Source of the DNA: Diphasiastrum complanatum
Lineage: Eukaryota > Streptophyta > Lycopodiopsida > Lycopodiales > Lycopodiaceae
Reading direction: 5' to 3'
DNA length: 64,000 nt
Assembly: GCA_029204225.1 (NCBI GenBank)
Contig: CM055092.1
Coordinates: 13,676,059 to 13,740,058, forward strand
Part shown: one piece after another, positions 34,629-44,258 of the stretch
How positions within the stretch are numbered: position 1 is the first letter of the stretch
How the letters are laid out: each line of letters begins with the position of its first letter
Notes under the pieces: model-generated
Told to the model about the DNA's origin: nothing
The model's database searches: none
Seen by the model: the letters and a program-made list of their open reading frames with translations, nothing else
Made by a program: the position numbers and the translations under genes

Positions 34629-34800
34629 CCACGTGTCAACGTACTACTCGCATTCTCTCTAAGTAGTCTCCCTTAATGTCCCCGAACAAAGCCACCTGCC
34701 TCTCACCGTTGGATCTTCAAACTCTGCTTCTGATCGTTGATATTACGTTGCGTAACTATCGTTAGATGCTGAGAACGTGGCTTTAAGCCACGTGGATGCT
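34629..34800 (+). promoter_or_regulatory. ABRE/G-box-rich promoter of LEA_2 gene
   Basis: Contains CCACGTGTCA at 34629-34638 and a 19-bp palindrome ACGTGGCTTTAAGCCACGT at 34775-34793 that continues into CCACGTGG. In plants ACGTG cores with these flanks are bZIP sites, typical of ABA-responsive elements. They lie about 70-240 bp before the CT-rich tract that probably marks the transcription start. No canonical TATA box is close. The regulatory role is inferred from sequence only. Confidence 0.6.
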
Positions 34801-34858
34801 TGTCAACGGTGCGAGCGTAAAAGAGCTAGCTACCACCACCTCCATGCCCCTCTCAGAA

Positions 34859-34865
<7 letters not shown>

Positions 34866-34893
<28 letters not shown>
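34866..34893 (+). repeat. (CT)14 microsatellite, likely 5' UTR
   Basis: A CT repeat of 14 units. Pyrimidine-rich patches of this kind are common around plant transcription starts and 5' UTRs, and this one lies about 600 bp before the LEA_2 start codon. Confidence 0.85.
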
Positions 34894-34896
<3 letters not shown>

Positions 34897-34968
34897 GTTC
34901 TTTGGCGATGGCGAGTAGGAACAGTAGCCACGAGTAGGAAGGTTCATAGCAGCTTGAATACCTTTCTG

Positions 34969-35279
34969 GTAATTGCCATCTTTCTTCTTCGATCTTCTAT
35001 CCCACTGTCCAAATCTCATGAATGATTCTCTACAGAAAGAAACAGAAACAGAAGAAGCTTTCTGTGGGTTGATGATTGATCTGACGCTCGTTGAGAGTTA
35101 TTTCATCTCGATTACTGTGCACCGTTTGTCGGTTTGAGCTTTCCGCTACTGACATTTGTCCGGGTAGCCAACTGATTTGCAAATTGCAGCTGCCTTGAGG
35201 CTCTCTCAGAGGAAGAAATGGATTGACTGGATGAACGAACCGCCCACTGTTGAGCAAATATTTCATTCTTAGCTTCCAG
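34969..35279 (+). other. Predicted 5' UTR intron
   Basis: A donor CTG|GTAATT at 34969 and an acceptor TTCTTAGCTTCCAG ending at 35279 delimit 311 bp. The interval is moderately T-rich and contains no usable frame joined to the downstream coding sequence. Introns in the 5' UTR would explain the long distance from the CT tract to the start codon. Transcript evidence is needed. Confidence 0.4.
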
Positions 35280-35476
35280 GTTCAGTACTGAGATCTCTGT
35301 AGTTTCAGCGGAATTCTTTTTGAGCTAGGCGTTCGATCCAACATCAACTCGCAGATCAAGAAGTAATCTTCAATGAAAGTTTTGAGTCGATCCTTCTGTG
35401 TTTAGTCCTATTTTACCGGATTTAGTGGACTTTATACAGCTACGGTGAACCAGTGTAGCAAAGATTGTTTTCTGCA

Positions 35477-36325
35477 ATGGAGCACGGTGTGTCAACGAGA
35501 AACCCTCAAGACTTAGAAAATTTGGACTTGCTGAGAGATACGAAAGAAATAAGTGTTGCTGATGACGTCGAACACGGATTGAAAATCGCATCAATGCTGA
35601 GGAGAGCAAAATTAGGGAGCGGATCCAGGAGACAATCTCAGAAGGAAGATAAAAGCCCAGCAATACCTTATGAGAAACAGAAGCACACTGATCCCTACGG
35701 TGCCAGGGCAGAAACCCCATTCCAGGAGATTGATGAAGATAGACGCTGCAACGAATTTGTCATGTGTGGTATCATGACTGTAATATTACTCCTAGCACTA
35801 CTTGCTTTCTTCATTGTGATCGTGTATCTCGCCCTTCACCCAATGACGCCCTCCATCGCTGTAAGAGATGTATTAAATGGGACTATATCTCTCATCACTG
35901 ACAACGCGAATGAAACATATGTGGCTGCAGCGATGGTGCTGTCCATGCAGGCGACCAACCCCCATCCCAAAGCCTTTACAACGATCCAGTATCTCAATGG
36001 AATCCTCAACATCGGCTACCAGAAGCAGTCCAAAGCAATATCCATACCATCGTTTGATCAGGCCGCTCAGAATGCAACCACCACCTTCGTCGCCCACCTG
36101 CCACCCACTCAGTTGCGGATCGGCAATCAAATGCTGCAGAACGCAAGCTTGGAGTTCTACCAGAAGAACATTTCCATGTGGGTGACAGGCACTGTGAGGG
36201 CTAAGTTTAAGATCGTCGGTTTGCTGTCGCCGCACGTCACAGTCTACATCAACTGTTCTATGAAGATCAATCCAGTTGATATCTGGACAGGCCGGCCTGA
36301 TCTTTTATCCAAGACTTGTCAGTAA
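35477..36325 (+). CDS. LEA_2 / NDR1-HIN1-like membrane protein
   Basis: An intact 282-residue protein. The start is ATG 35477 because an in-frame TAG lies at 35456 and no earlier ATG exists; its context GCAATGG is strong. Residues 1-90 are polar, charged and probably cytosolic. Residues 93-120 form one hydrophobic segment (FVMCGIMTVILLLALLAFFI and on), followed by HPMTPSIAV, the usual entry to a LEA_2/NHL domain. Six N-glycosylation sequons (N134, 145, 199, 222, 231, 259) and two late cysteines (C260, C281) fit an extracytoplasmic beta-sandwich. NHL proteins act at the plasma membrane in defence and abiotic stress; the role here is inferred from family and ACGT boxes. It is the only intact non-transposon gene in the window. 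The exact subfamily is unknown. Confidence 0.88.
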   Translation: MEHGVSTRNPQDLENLDLLRDTKEISVADDVEHGLKIASMLRRAKLGSGSRRQSQKEDKSPAIPYEKQKHTDPYGARAETPFQEIDEDRRCNEFVMCGIMTVILLLALLAFFIVIVYLALHPMTPSIAVRDVLNGTISLITDNANETYVAAAMVLSMQATNPHPKAFTTIQYLNGILNIGYQKQSKAISIPSFDQAAQNATTTFVAHLPPTQLRIGNQMLQNASLEFYQKNISMWVTGTVRAKFKIVGLLSPHVTVYINCSMKINPVDIWTGRPDLLSKTCQ

Positions 36326-37565
36326 GTCGGAGCTGCATCCCCAAGCAGCTAGCTTAAACATGAACAGCAGCTACAAACCGATGATCAGTCATCCAAGAGA
36401 AGGGGAAAAATATTTAGAGTGGGCCCTCCAACTCTCTCTAGACGTGACATGAGTTTGTCTTTCGTTGGTGGCAAGGAAGCTCAAATGCAGTAAACTGCAA
36501 AGTAAGTATCCTTCATTGCTAGCTTTTTATATATCAGCCTGGATACTTTCTTCGGTATACTGAGAAACTATTAGTTGTCATGGGCATAACAAAGTTTCAA
36601 GGTAACATTGACTGTGCAGACTATCAACTTATGCAATTTTAATCTGTTCGTCTAAGGGACAAGTTCCCTCTGCATATTGACAAGAAAAGTATTCACAGTT
36701 TGGACCTGCTTCTGAATCTAAGCAGATTGTCGAAAGAAAGTTTGATTTAACTTTAACAAAAATATAGCTGCTGGCATATGCTTTTACTAATCCTACCCTA
36801 GATCTTTTCGGTTGTGTGCTTTCAAGATTTACGTGTTGTTGCCTACTGGGTTTATTGAGAAACGCTTCAAACTTCATTTTTGTGATGCTTTGAATAGCAG
36901 TGATGTGTTGATGACTCTGCTGGAGCACAGCTGTAAAATTGGACTGAATCTTTGAGAACAGCAATGAAATGCAAAAATGTTATTGTATCCTAGTATGTTT
37001 GACAAAGTATTTTGAGATTCCTTAAAGAGGTTCACGTTCAAATGATCTTTTGAGGTAATCTATGATTTTATCCTTCACAGAGCACCATGCTGGGGTTGAA
37101 TTTCTAGAAACCAGTGAAGTCTTCCCATTATTGACCCATTACCTTGCAGAGCACTTTTTTTCATGAATGTTATCAAAATATCCCTAAATACTGTGGTGGT
37201 TTCTCAAATGTACAGTACCAGTGACTGTGGTACTGGTTATGTTATGACATTGGGAGAATCTCAATATGTAGCTTCATCTACTTTGGGGCTAGGTCCCGTT
37301 TTGCTTTCCTTTGTTTCCTTGTAAATGCTTCCCTGTAAATGGAGATTCAATTTTCAGAACAGAATTGTGAATGTTTTCTTGTAGAAGTATTTCGTTTTAG
37401 TGTAGCTTAAACTTGTCATGTGCTGCACGTAATTTGCCCATGAGCTTACTAAATGCTATGCTAAATATAGCCATGGAGCTCAATTAGACTAGGTGTAGTC
37501 AATAGGACAATTAATAAGGTGGCTTGAACAACGCTATAATTGTTAATAGTGAAACCATAGAATTT
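36326..37565 (+). other. 3' UTR and downstream DNA, possible intron
   Basis: A consensus donor AAA|GTAAGTAT at 36502 and an acceptor TGTGCAG ending at 36619 define a 118-bp candidate intron after the stop codon. The rest to 37565 has no gene. The minus-strand frame at 36629-36964 has no recognisable domain. Confidence 0.35.
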
Positions 37566-37876
37566 GAGAACCTTGTACAGTTCTCAGAACCATACGGTTC
37601 ACAAAAAATTTAAGGGGAACCGTGGTGAACCGTATAATTTATAATTTTTTTTTTTTTTGTTTCCCACCCCCAAAAATAGCCCAAAAAATTTTCAAAAAAA
37701 AAGGCCAAAAAAATCTGTGAAATCTGTGTAGTGCCAATAATCTGTGAACTCTGTGAGGGAGGGTTTTCGAGGGAATTTTGTAATTAATCAATTAAATAGA
37801 GGAACCTTACCACGGTTCATGAACCGTGGTACGGTTCACGGTTTCCAGGACCCATGGTTCTGAGAACTGTGGGTTC
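37566..37876. mobile_element. MITE-like element
   Basis: A 311-bp non-coding block with inverted ends. The left end GAACCTTGTACAGTTCTCAG continues to GAACCAT, and the right end read in reverse is GAACCCACAGTTCTCAG continuing to GAACCAT, with a shared exact core of 17 bp (ACAGTTCTCAGAACCAT). Inside are further facing GAACCGT/ACGGTTC motifs around an A/T-rich centre. No transposase is encoded. A clear target duplication was not identified. Confidence 0.6.
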
Positions 37877-38842
37877 TATGAGTGAAACTGTAATAATGGT
37901 TGTAAGGCCCATTTTAGATAAATAAGGCCCCAAACTTATAGTAGAGGCAAAAATGACCACTGTAAATAGCTAAGGTTGTGCTAAATTTGGAGGCTATTAT
38001 TCATTTGTCTAATTTGAGCTCTATATATTCTCTTGTGTTCTTGAAGCTTCTCTTGGAGAGCTTTCTTGAATAAAATTGGTGGTTCATGTGTCTAAAATCA
38101 CATGAGAGCTTTGATCATGCTCTAGATTCAGCCCCAATGCTTTGAATGATCACTAATGATGAATAATGATACCTTACTTTGCCTATTTTGGTGAAGTTTT
38201 GCTACATTTATCCATCTTTTTTAATTTTTTACTAGTTTTCTTGATTTATTGTATTTCCATTGTAATTTGATGTTCAGGAATGGATTAAATGTTTTAATGC
38301 TAAGATTGGCACATGACAAAACTAGTTAGGTTATAGGATTGTGGATGATATCTGCATTCTTTGTGTTGACCAACTTTACCTATCTATTGCAAATGTGTAT
38401 ACAATCTTGTGACAAAAGCAAGTAACAAAATTCAATCATTTTAGATGCTCATAAACATTTCAATTTCTTACATTCAAATAAAATAGCATTGTCAGGCAAA
38501 ATCAACTCATATATTGCATTCACTTTCAAATCAAAAGCACATCTTTGCGATTGTAAAATCACTTTTTTTCTTTATTACAAAGGAAATGGTGCGGCCTCCC
38601 TCAACGAAATCGATGCAAAGCCTCATTCTTTGTTGGAACGGCCTCAAAGGGTCCCCTTCCCCACCCCCCGAATCCATATTCAATTTAACCAACTTGTTTG
38701 GCATCGGCAACTATCACAAAGACATATCAACCCATTGAAACAAATATTTAAAGGCTACATACATATTACTCCCTCTTAGATTTTTCACCACACATCAACC
38801 TCACTATATTCACTATTGCTTAGGGAACCCTTATTCACACAT
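37877..38842. other. Unassigned, possible solo-LTR remnant
   Basis: From about 37910 the sequence begins TGTAAGGCCCATTTTAG and has a TATA-like box (CTATATATTC, about 38020), which is LTR-like, but no partner copy or target duplication was found. The frames at 38489-38779 carry no recognised domain. Confidence 0.3.
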
Positions 38843-38959
38843 TATAGGTCAAGATGGCAGTTTTTGCCAAAAATCAAGGTGGTTAGGCCAAGGGACACAT
38901 TAGGGTTTATTCTGGCTAACCACCCTAGTTTTTGGCAGAAAATGCCATCTTGACCTATA
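38843..38959. repeat. Long foldback hairpin
   Basis: The arms 38843-38890 and 38913-38959 are inverted copies about 47 bp long (both begin TATAGGTCAAGATGGCA when read inward) with about 6-8 mismatches and a loop of about 22 bases. A transcript from either strand could form a long hairpin. It is either a small foldback element or a possible small-RNA precursor. Confidence 0.85.
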
Positions 38960-40380
38960 ATTGCAAAATGGCCTGGAGAAATGTAGAAAGGTGTCAGAAA
39001 AAGTCAAGTGGTCGTTTAACTATTGTGAGCAAAAGCAAAACAACCTTGCTACTATGCTACCTTGGCCTATGACTCCATGTAATGGGCAAGAGAGGCAGAC
39101 CGTTTTGCCCCCTTTGCTGCTCAACTTCTGGACCAGGCAATTTATAGGATAAACTAGGTCTGCCCCTACATAGGGGTTACCAGAATTCTTGGCCAAGCAA
39201 CTTGCAAGGTAGAATGTGCCTGCATGTGGTCATTTTATTCCCCTTTGTCCCCCTTTTAATGTTAATTGTCATTTGCAGGCACATGCAAACAACTATCAAA
39301 CAACATACACATGCAATATGGTATTCATTAGACAGAGATCGAAAATATTAGGATTGTATTCCGAGCCCCAATAAAGACAACATGAATGATATGCATATTT
39401 TCAATGTGTTGATCATACAATTACTTTATATGGCTTTCAAAAGCAGTTGTCAAAAGCTACCCATTATTATTTTTAGACATTATGTAGTTTCTAGCAAGTT
39501 CTTTTGTTGGGCAGCGGAAAGAGACTTTTTTCTTCAAAAACAAAAAGATCCAAATGAGTTTGATGATTTTTTTAGCATCTTTGTATGTGCTCCTCTTTAT
39601 GTGAAAATAAGAAAATATTTTCCTTATTTCTTATTTTAATTTATTTGAGATTTATGTCATTATGTTATTTTGTTTTGTAGTTAAAATAAAGTATATGTAA
39701 TTTTTTTTAATTGATATTGTTAATTAAATGTGAACTAATTTTAGTGTGTATGCTACAAGAAAGTGATATATGCAGTTGAAAAATATCAAATTCTTAATTG
39801 AAAATTTTTCTTAAGTAGATAGTTCAAGGCATGAAATCCTACGTATTTCAAATTAAGAGATTCAGAGTATGTTAAATCTTTAGCATGTATGTTAGTATTT
39901 ATTTTTTGAAATATTAGTTATCTAAAAAAAAATAGATTTCAAATATTTTGCACAATAAAATATCATTTGCAAGTAGTTTATGATTTTCTCAAATAAAATA
40001 AAATTGTGATATTGCAAACATCTATATTCTTAACCTTGTAGCAATAAACTCTATTTTAATTATTTTTCAACTTTCTTTTGTATATACAAATTTGAATTCA
40101 TAAAGAGTAAATTTATAGCTTTTTTTTGTGCTAGCATTGTCATAATTTTGAATACAATGAAACACTTTTTTTAACGCAATAATATATGTTTATTGAGCAT
40201 TTTGAATATTGACAAAAAACAAAAAAACGTAAATCATTTGTACTATCACATGAGGTATTGGTACACACAATTCCACTAGCTCTACATGCAAAACCTATAA
40301 CCAATAGACATACAAATCTAATCCACTTTATGCCCAACTAATCCAAGAAGAGTTGACAAACCTACTCAATGCATAGTTTA
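38960..40380. other. No gene recognised
   Basis: Increasingly A/T-rich, with many stops. A plus-strand frame at 39382-39639 (85 codons, ATG at 39382) contains a vaguely protein-like stretch (VVSSKFFCWAAERDFFLQKQ) without an assignable family. Confidence 0.35.
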
Positions 40381-41155
40381 TCTATGAGATAGAACATATA
40401 TGTTGTGTATCGCCAATTGTGGTGGTGCCTAAGAAAAGTGGAAAGTTAATAATCTACATAGATTTCAAAAAACTTAATTTAGAGAATCGTAAGGATCACT
40501 TTTTCTCTACCATTCACCAAATATGTACTTGAACGTGTTGCTGGTTATGAAGCTTACATTTTTTTATATGGATTCATTGAGTACTTAATTGTCCCAGAAG
40601 ATCAAAAGGGTCGTGGGGTATGTCTTGAAGTAGTTTCTTCAAAAATTTCTAGAAATCTTTATGGACGACTTGTGTGTGCACTCACTACAAAACCAACTCT
40701 TACATTGTCTAGAGTAAGTGCTCATCCAATGTCACTTGTACAAAATATGTCTTCTTTCTCGCCAAATGCCAAATACTTGTTACTTGTTACGCACGACATA
40801 GTGTTGAAACACATCATGTCATGGCATGGGATTGCTAGTGATTGGAGGAAAATCAAGGTAATAATTTGCTTGCTTGAATCTGAAACAATTCGTGAAATCT
40901 TAGAGCTCGTATGGCATTGCAATTATTATCGAAGATATCTTATTCTTCACTAAGTTGTCCAAACCTATTTATCAACTTACGATAGTATTTGAGTGGACAA
41001 CCAAGGCCATTGAAGCTTTTCATGACAAGGTTAATAAGCATGTGCTAGTGTCAACTCCAATCTTGAGACTCCCAAACTGGACTATGGAATTCCATGTTTA
41101 TACAGATGTCTCTAAATATGCCATCGGAATGTCTCAATAGATTCTCTTTGCTCTT
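40381..41155 (+). pseudogene. Ty3/gypsy RT and RNase H remnant
   Basis: Read with frameshifts, it gives VVVPKKSGKLIIYIDFKKL, LPFTKYVLERVAGYEAY and VPEDQKG (RT palm start), then HGIASDWRKIKVI...YYRRYL (RT thumb/connection) and FEWTTKAIEAF, STPILRLPNWTMEFHVYTDV (RNase H start). The segment with the RT YxDD motif is degenerate and not recognisable. At least five stops or shifts occur. It ends with a TAG after IGMSQ, and the same stop is found in the copy at 16391-16640. Confidence 0.85.
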
Positions 41156-41335
41156 GAGATTTTGGAGTGCGATCTTGCTAATGTTACTTGGTTCTTGTGA
41201 TTGCAAAAACAAAAATTATGATTATAAGTATTTTTTGTACTTTGATGAAGTTCAAATTTGAAAAAGAGAGATATAGATGTAGTTTACTGATTGTACATGT
41301 GCTTTACAAATATTTATATGTGAATGATAGGAATA

Positions 41336-41338
<3 letters not shown>

Positions 41339-41371
<33 letters not shown>

Positions 41372-41417
41372 GAATGAAATTAAAATGTGAATGAGAATAG
41401 AGAGAGAGAGAGAGAGA
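41339..41417 (+). repeat. (GT)n and (GA)n microsatellites
   Basis: A (GT)n tract of about 15 units at 41339-41369 and an (AG)n tract of about nine units at 41399-41417, separated by 30 bp of AT-rich sequence. Non-coding. Confidence 0.95.
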
Positions 41418-42480
41418 CTAAGATTTTGGTGAGATTTGTAATTGTTGTTAATGATAACAACAACTCATATTCAATCATAAACGATGAAGCACAAGAGTGA
41501 AACTACTAATATCCATTCTATTTGAGTATATGGGCACTTAATAGTCTTGTGACTTCAGAAAGCTATTCAGATCACCAATTTTAAGATCCATTTGGATTTG
41601 AGATATAAAAAAAAACAACAAAAATGGGTCAAATCTGCCAGATTTTGGTCAAAAGGAGACAAGAATCGTCATCAGAGCTGATAATTTTTTGTCCTCTTTC
41701 AGGAAACGTTCGTCGAGTTGCAGGCACCTTCGGTTTTGATCACAGAACCTTCAGTTTGAAGGGCAAACAATCCTTCCCTGCAAATTTCCAAAAACATAGG
41801 GAAAAAACCATAAAAAAACACAAAAAAAATCACCGAAATCCTAAAAATACAGAAAAAGAACCTTCGTTCGATTCACTGTGCATAGGTGTGATTCAGATCT
41901 ATCTACTGCCAGGTCGACGAAGCATAATATCAGAGATAGAAGATTTCTCAAAGGACCAGTTGTCATATTGTCATATTGTTATATTTTTTGCCAAAAAAGT
42001 CTCTTTTTTGCAAAAATACCAGTATGATTCTTCGCCAGAACCTTCGTCGAGTTTCCAGATCATTCTATTTATAGTAAATTACTATTTTTGAGTTCGACGA
42101 ACATTCATCCTATCCAGATCATAGAAAATCTTTATTTTTACCCTCGTCAAACTACAGAAACTATGCTTTTGTGTGCTGGAAACCTTCATCAGTTCTACCC
42201 TAGCTTTATTTGTGTCAAATTTTGAGTCTGAGAGTTCAATGAAGGTTATTTCCAAAGAATTTGTCAGAAAAGCCTCTGATTTTTCAGATCAAGTCCCTGA
42301 CAAATTTTGGGATTTTGTTTTCATTTTTGAGAAGCATCGATTGGTTGAATTTCGAAATCCTTTTCCAATATAAGATTTTGATTCTTGTCAAGTGGAAGAG
42401 ATCTAGCAGATATGCTTTGAGATAGTTTTGATTGAAAATCTAGATCCAATCTCATTGTCTGCTTAATTTAATCTATAAAG
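41418..42480 (+). other. Leader or LTR of gypsy gag copy
   Basis: Leads directly into a gypsy gag ATG at 42481. It is rich in CTTCGTCGA and TTCGACGAA-type boxes between 41700 and 42190. No PBS or LTR border could be fixed, so whether it is LTR or leader is undecided. Confidence 0.35.
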
Positions 42481-43799
42481 ATGGCTGTCCCTGGAGGTGT
42501 TCGTGGAAATGCTCCTCAAGAAGTCAATCCAATGATTGTTAGAAGAGCACCCCATTTGGATCTACTCAAATACAATGGATTAATAGATCCAGTTAGATGT
42601 CTTCAGATCTATTTTGAATCTGGTGAAGTCTATGGCGAAATTTTTTTCTAGGATAAACTTAAGCTTTTTCCTATGGCCTTAACAGACGCAGCACAAGATT
42701 GGTACTATAATCAAGATGAAACTAAGCGTACAGATTGGGAGACTGTTAAACGACCAAACCTCGAAAGTTTATGGAAGACCCTTTCCTACTTTTAAGTAAA
42801 ATTTGAATGGGAAAGCGGGAAATGGTTCGAGATTATATTGAAAGGGTAAAATGCCTCAGATCTGAGTGTGAAGTTGAGCTAATTAACGAAAATGCCATGA
42901 TTATGTGGTTCTTGTCAGCTTTACCTAAAAGGATCAAACATGAGCTGAAACACCATAATGAGTACGCAATCTTGCAAAATGCTATGGATGATGCAATTTG
43001 GGAGGAGAATGAAGATTTAGATTATGAGCTGAATATCAGTATGTTGTCTTATACAGCAGAGCAGACCACTACGACATCCACCACTATTGCATCAACGAAT
43101 GTCAACGCTACTGTAGAGATGATGCTCAATGAGTTCGAGAAACTTGGAAAAAATCAGCAGAAACAGATGGAAAAGTTGCAGTTGCAATTTGATGAGAAGA
43201 TCAAACCATTGGAAGATTTTTGTGGACAAGTGAACAAGGAACCTAAGAAGTTTGCCAAGACTTTTCCTACCAGGTAAAATGTCTGGTGTTCCATATGTAC
43301 GGAAAATCACACAGTAAATGAGTGTCCTCAATTAAAAAAATGAATGGAAATCAGTATATGCCATTTGTGCAATTCGTCTGATCATGAGACTGTTTTTCGC
43401 AACTTCAATCCTTGGATTTTTCAACAACGGTATGCCCAGATGGGATATCAAGAATCTCTTTATGGAGGAAATCTGACAGCTAGACCTCGTCAATCTGCTC
43501 TTGGATACCTAGAACGATCAGCCTTACCAACCCCACCAACGCAATCTGCTCCTCCTGCCAATTTGATGGAACCAGAATCTTACAGAAGTGCCGAGCAATG
43601 GAACTACAGTAATAATCTTGAAGGCGGATCTTCAGAGCAGTATGCTATTTATGCTGCCGCGCAACAACAAGTATCTAGAAACTGGACCAGAGCACCACTT
43701 GGATGCTTTGCATGTGAGAAAATCACAGAGTTGCAGAATGTCCAAACAAAGGCAAATTTGTGCCATTCTATAAAGATCACTAGGGACAATCCCCTAAGA
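42481..43799 (+). pseudogene. Ty3/gypsy gag remnant
   Basis: ATG 42481 (MAVPGGVRGNAPQEVNPMIV). The capsid-like region includes ALTDAAQDWYYNQ and, after a TAG at 42649 and a shift near 42800, MVRDYIERVKCLRSECEV...MIMWFLSALPKRIKHEL, matching the retrotransposon gag domain (PF03732 type). A Gln/Lys-rich coiled segment follows. Then come three zinc-knuckle-like motifs: CSICTENHTVNEC (about 43288), CHLCNSSDH... with the last Cys lost (43361), and CFACEK followed, after a one-base shift, by NHRVAEC (about 43708). The copy is cut at 43799 by a gypsy LTR on the opposite strand. Confidence 0.8.
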
Positions 43800-44258
43800 T
43801 GAGGATAGGAAAACACAAGAGAAACTGTGGAGCAAAACCACCCAATCAATCCTAGATCCCTCCTGGAGAATCCTCTTGGATCTAGCCCCCAAGACATGCC
43901 AATTTGATAGCAAGAGGAGAAGAGCTCATCAGGTAACCTAGACCAAGTCGTCGACGGAATAATCACTATCTCAATATATAGAGAGTAGGATCATGTGCAT
44001 GAGCACATGCAATTCCCATGCAGGTCAACTATAAGTAGGTTACAGCTCTACATGCATACCTCCTGCCTATATCAGTCACACGTACATGCACTACTCCATA
44101 TGTCTCAATTAGAGTGTCTAGGTCCTCTCAAGGTTATTAGTCACCAACAGGCCTCGACTTGGAATAAAATCTAGGCGTGATCAATAATCTCAAACACTGG
44201 AGGGCCGGTCTACCATATTAGGACTATTCCAGGTCCTTAACCGAATATGGCCATAACA
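43800..44258 (-). repeat. 3' LTR of minus-strand gypsy element
   Basis: On the minus strand a polypurine tract AAGGGAGGAAG (44259-44270) is followed by TGTTATGGCC, the LTR start at 44258. The LTR ends ...TATCCTCA at 43800, giving 459 bp with TG...CA ends. The insertion point lies inside the gag remnant to the left. A matching 5' LTR was not found. Confidence 0.65.

Noticed and set aside
35465-35476. LEA_2 start four codons upstream of ATG 35477
   Set aside because: The upstream codon is TTG, not ATG, and the next in-frame upstream signal is a TAG at 35456. ATG 35477 has a strong context.
41338-41394. Val-Cys repeat protein from the (GT)n tract
   Set aside because: The frame is created by a dinucleotide microsatellite.
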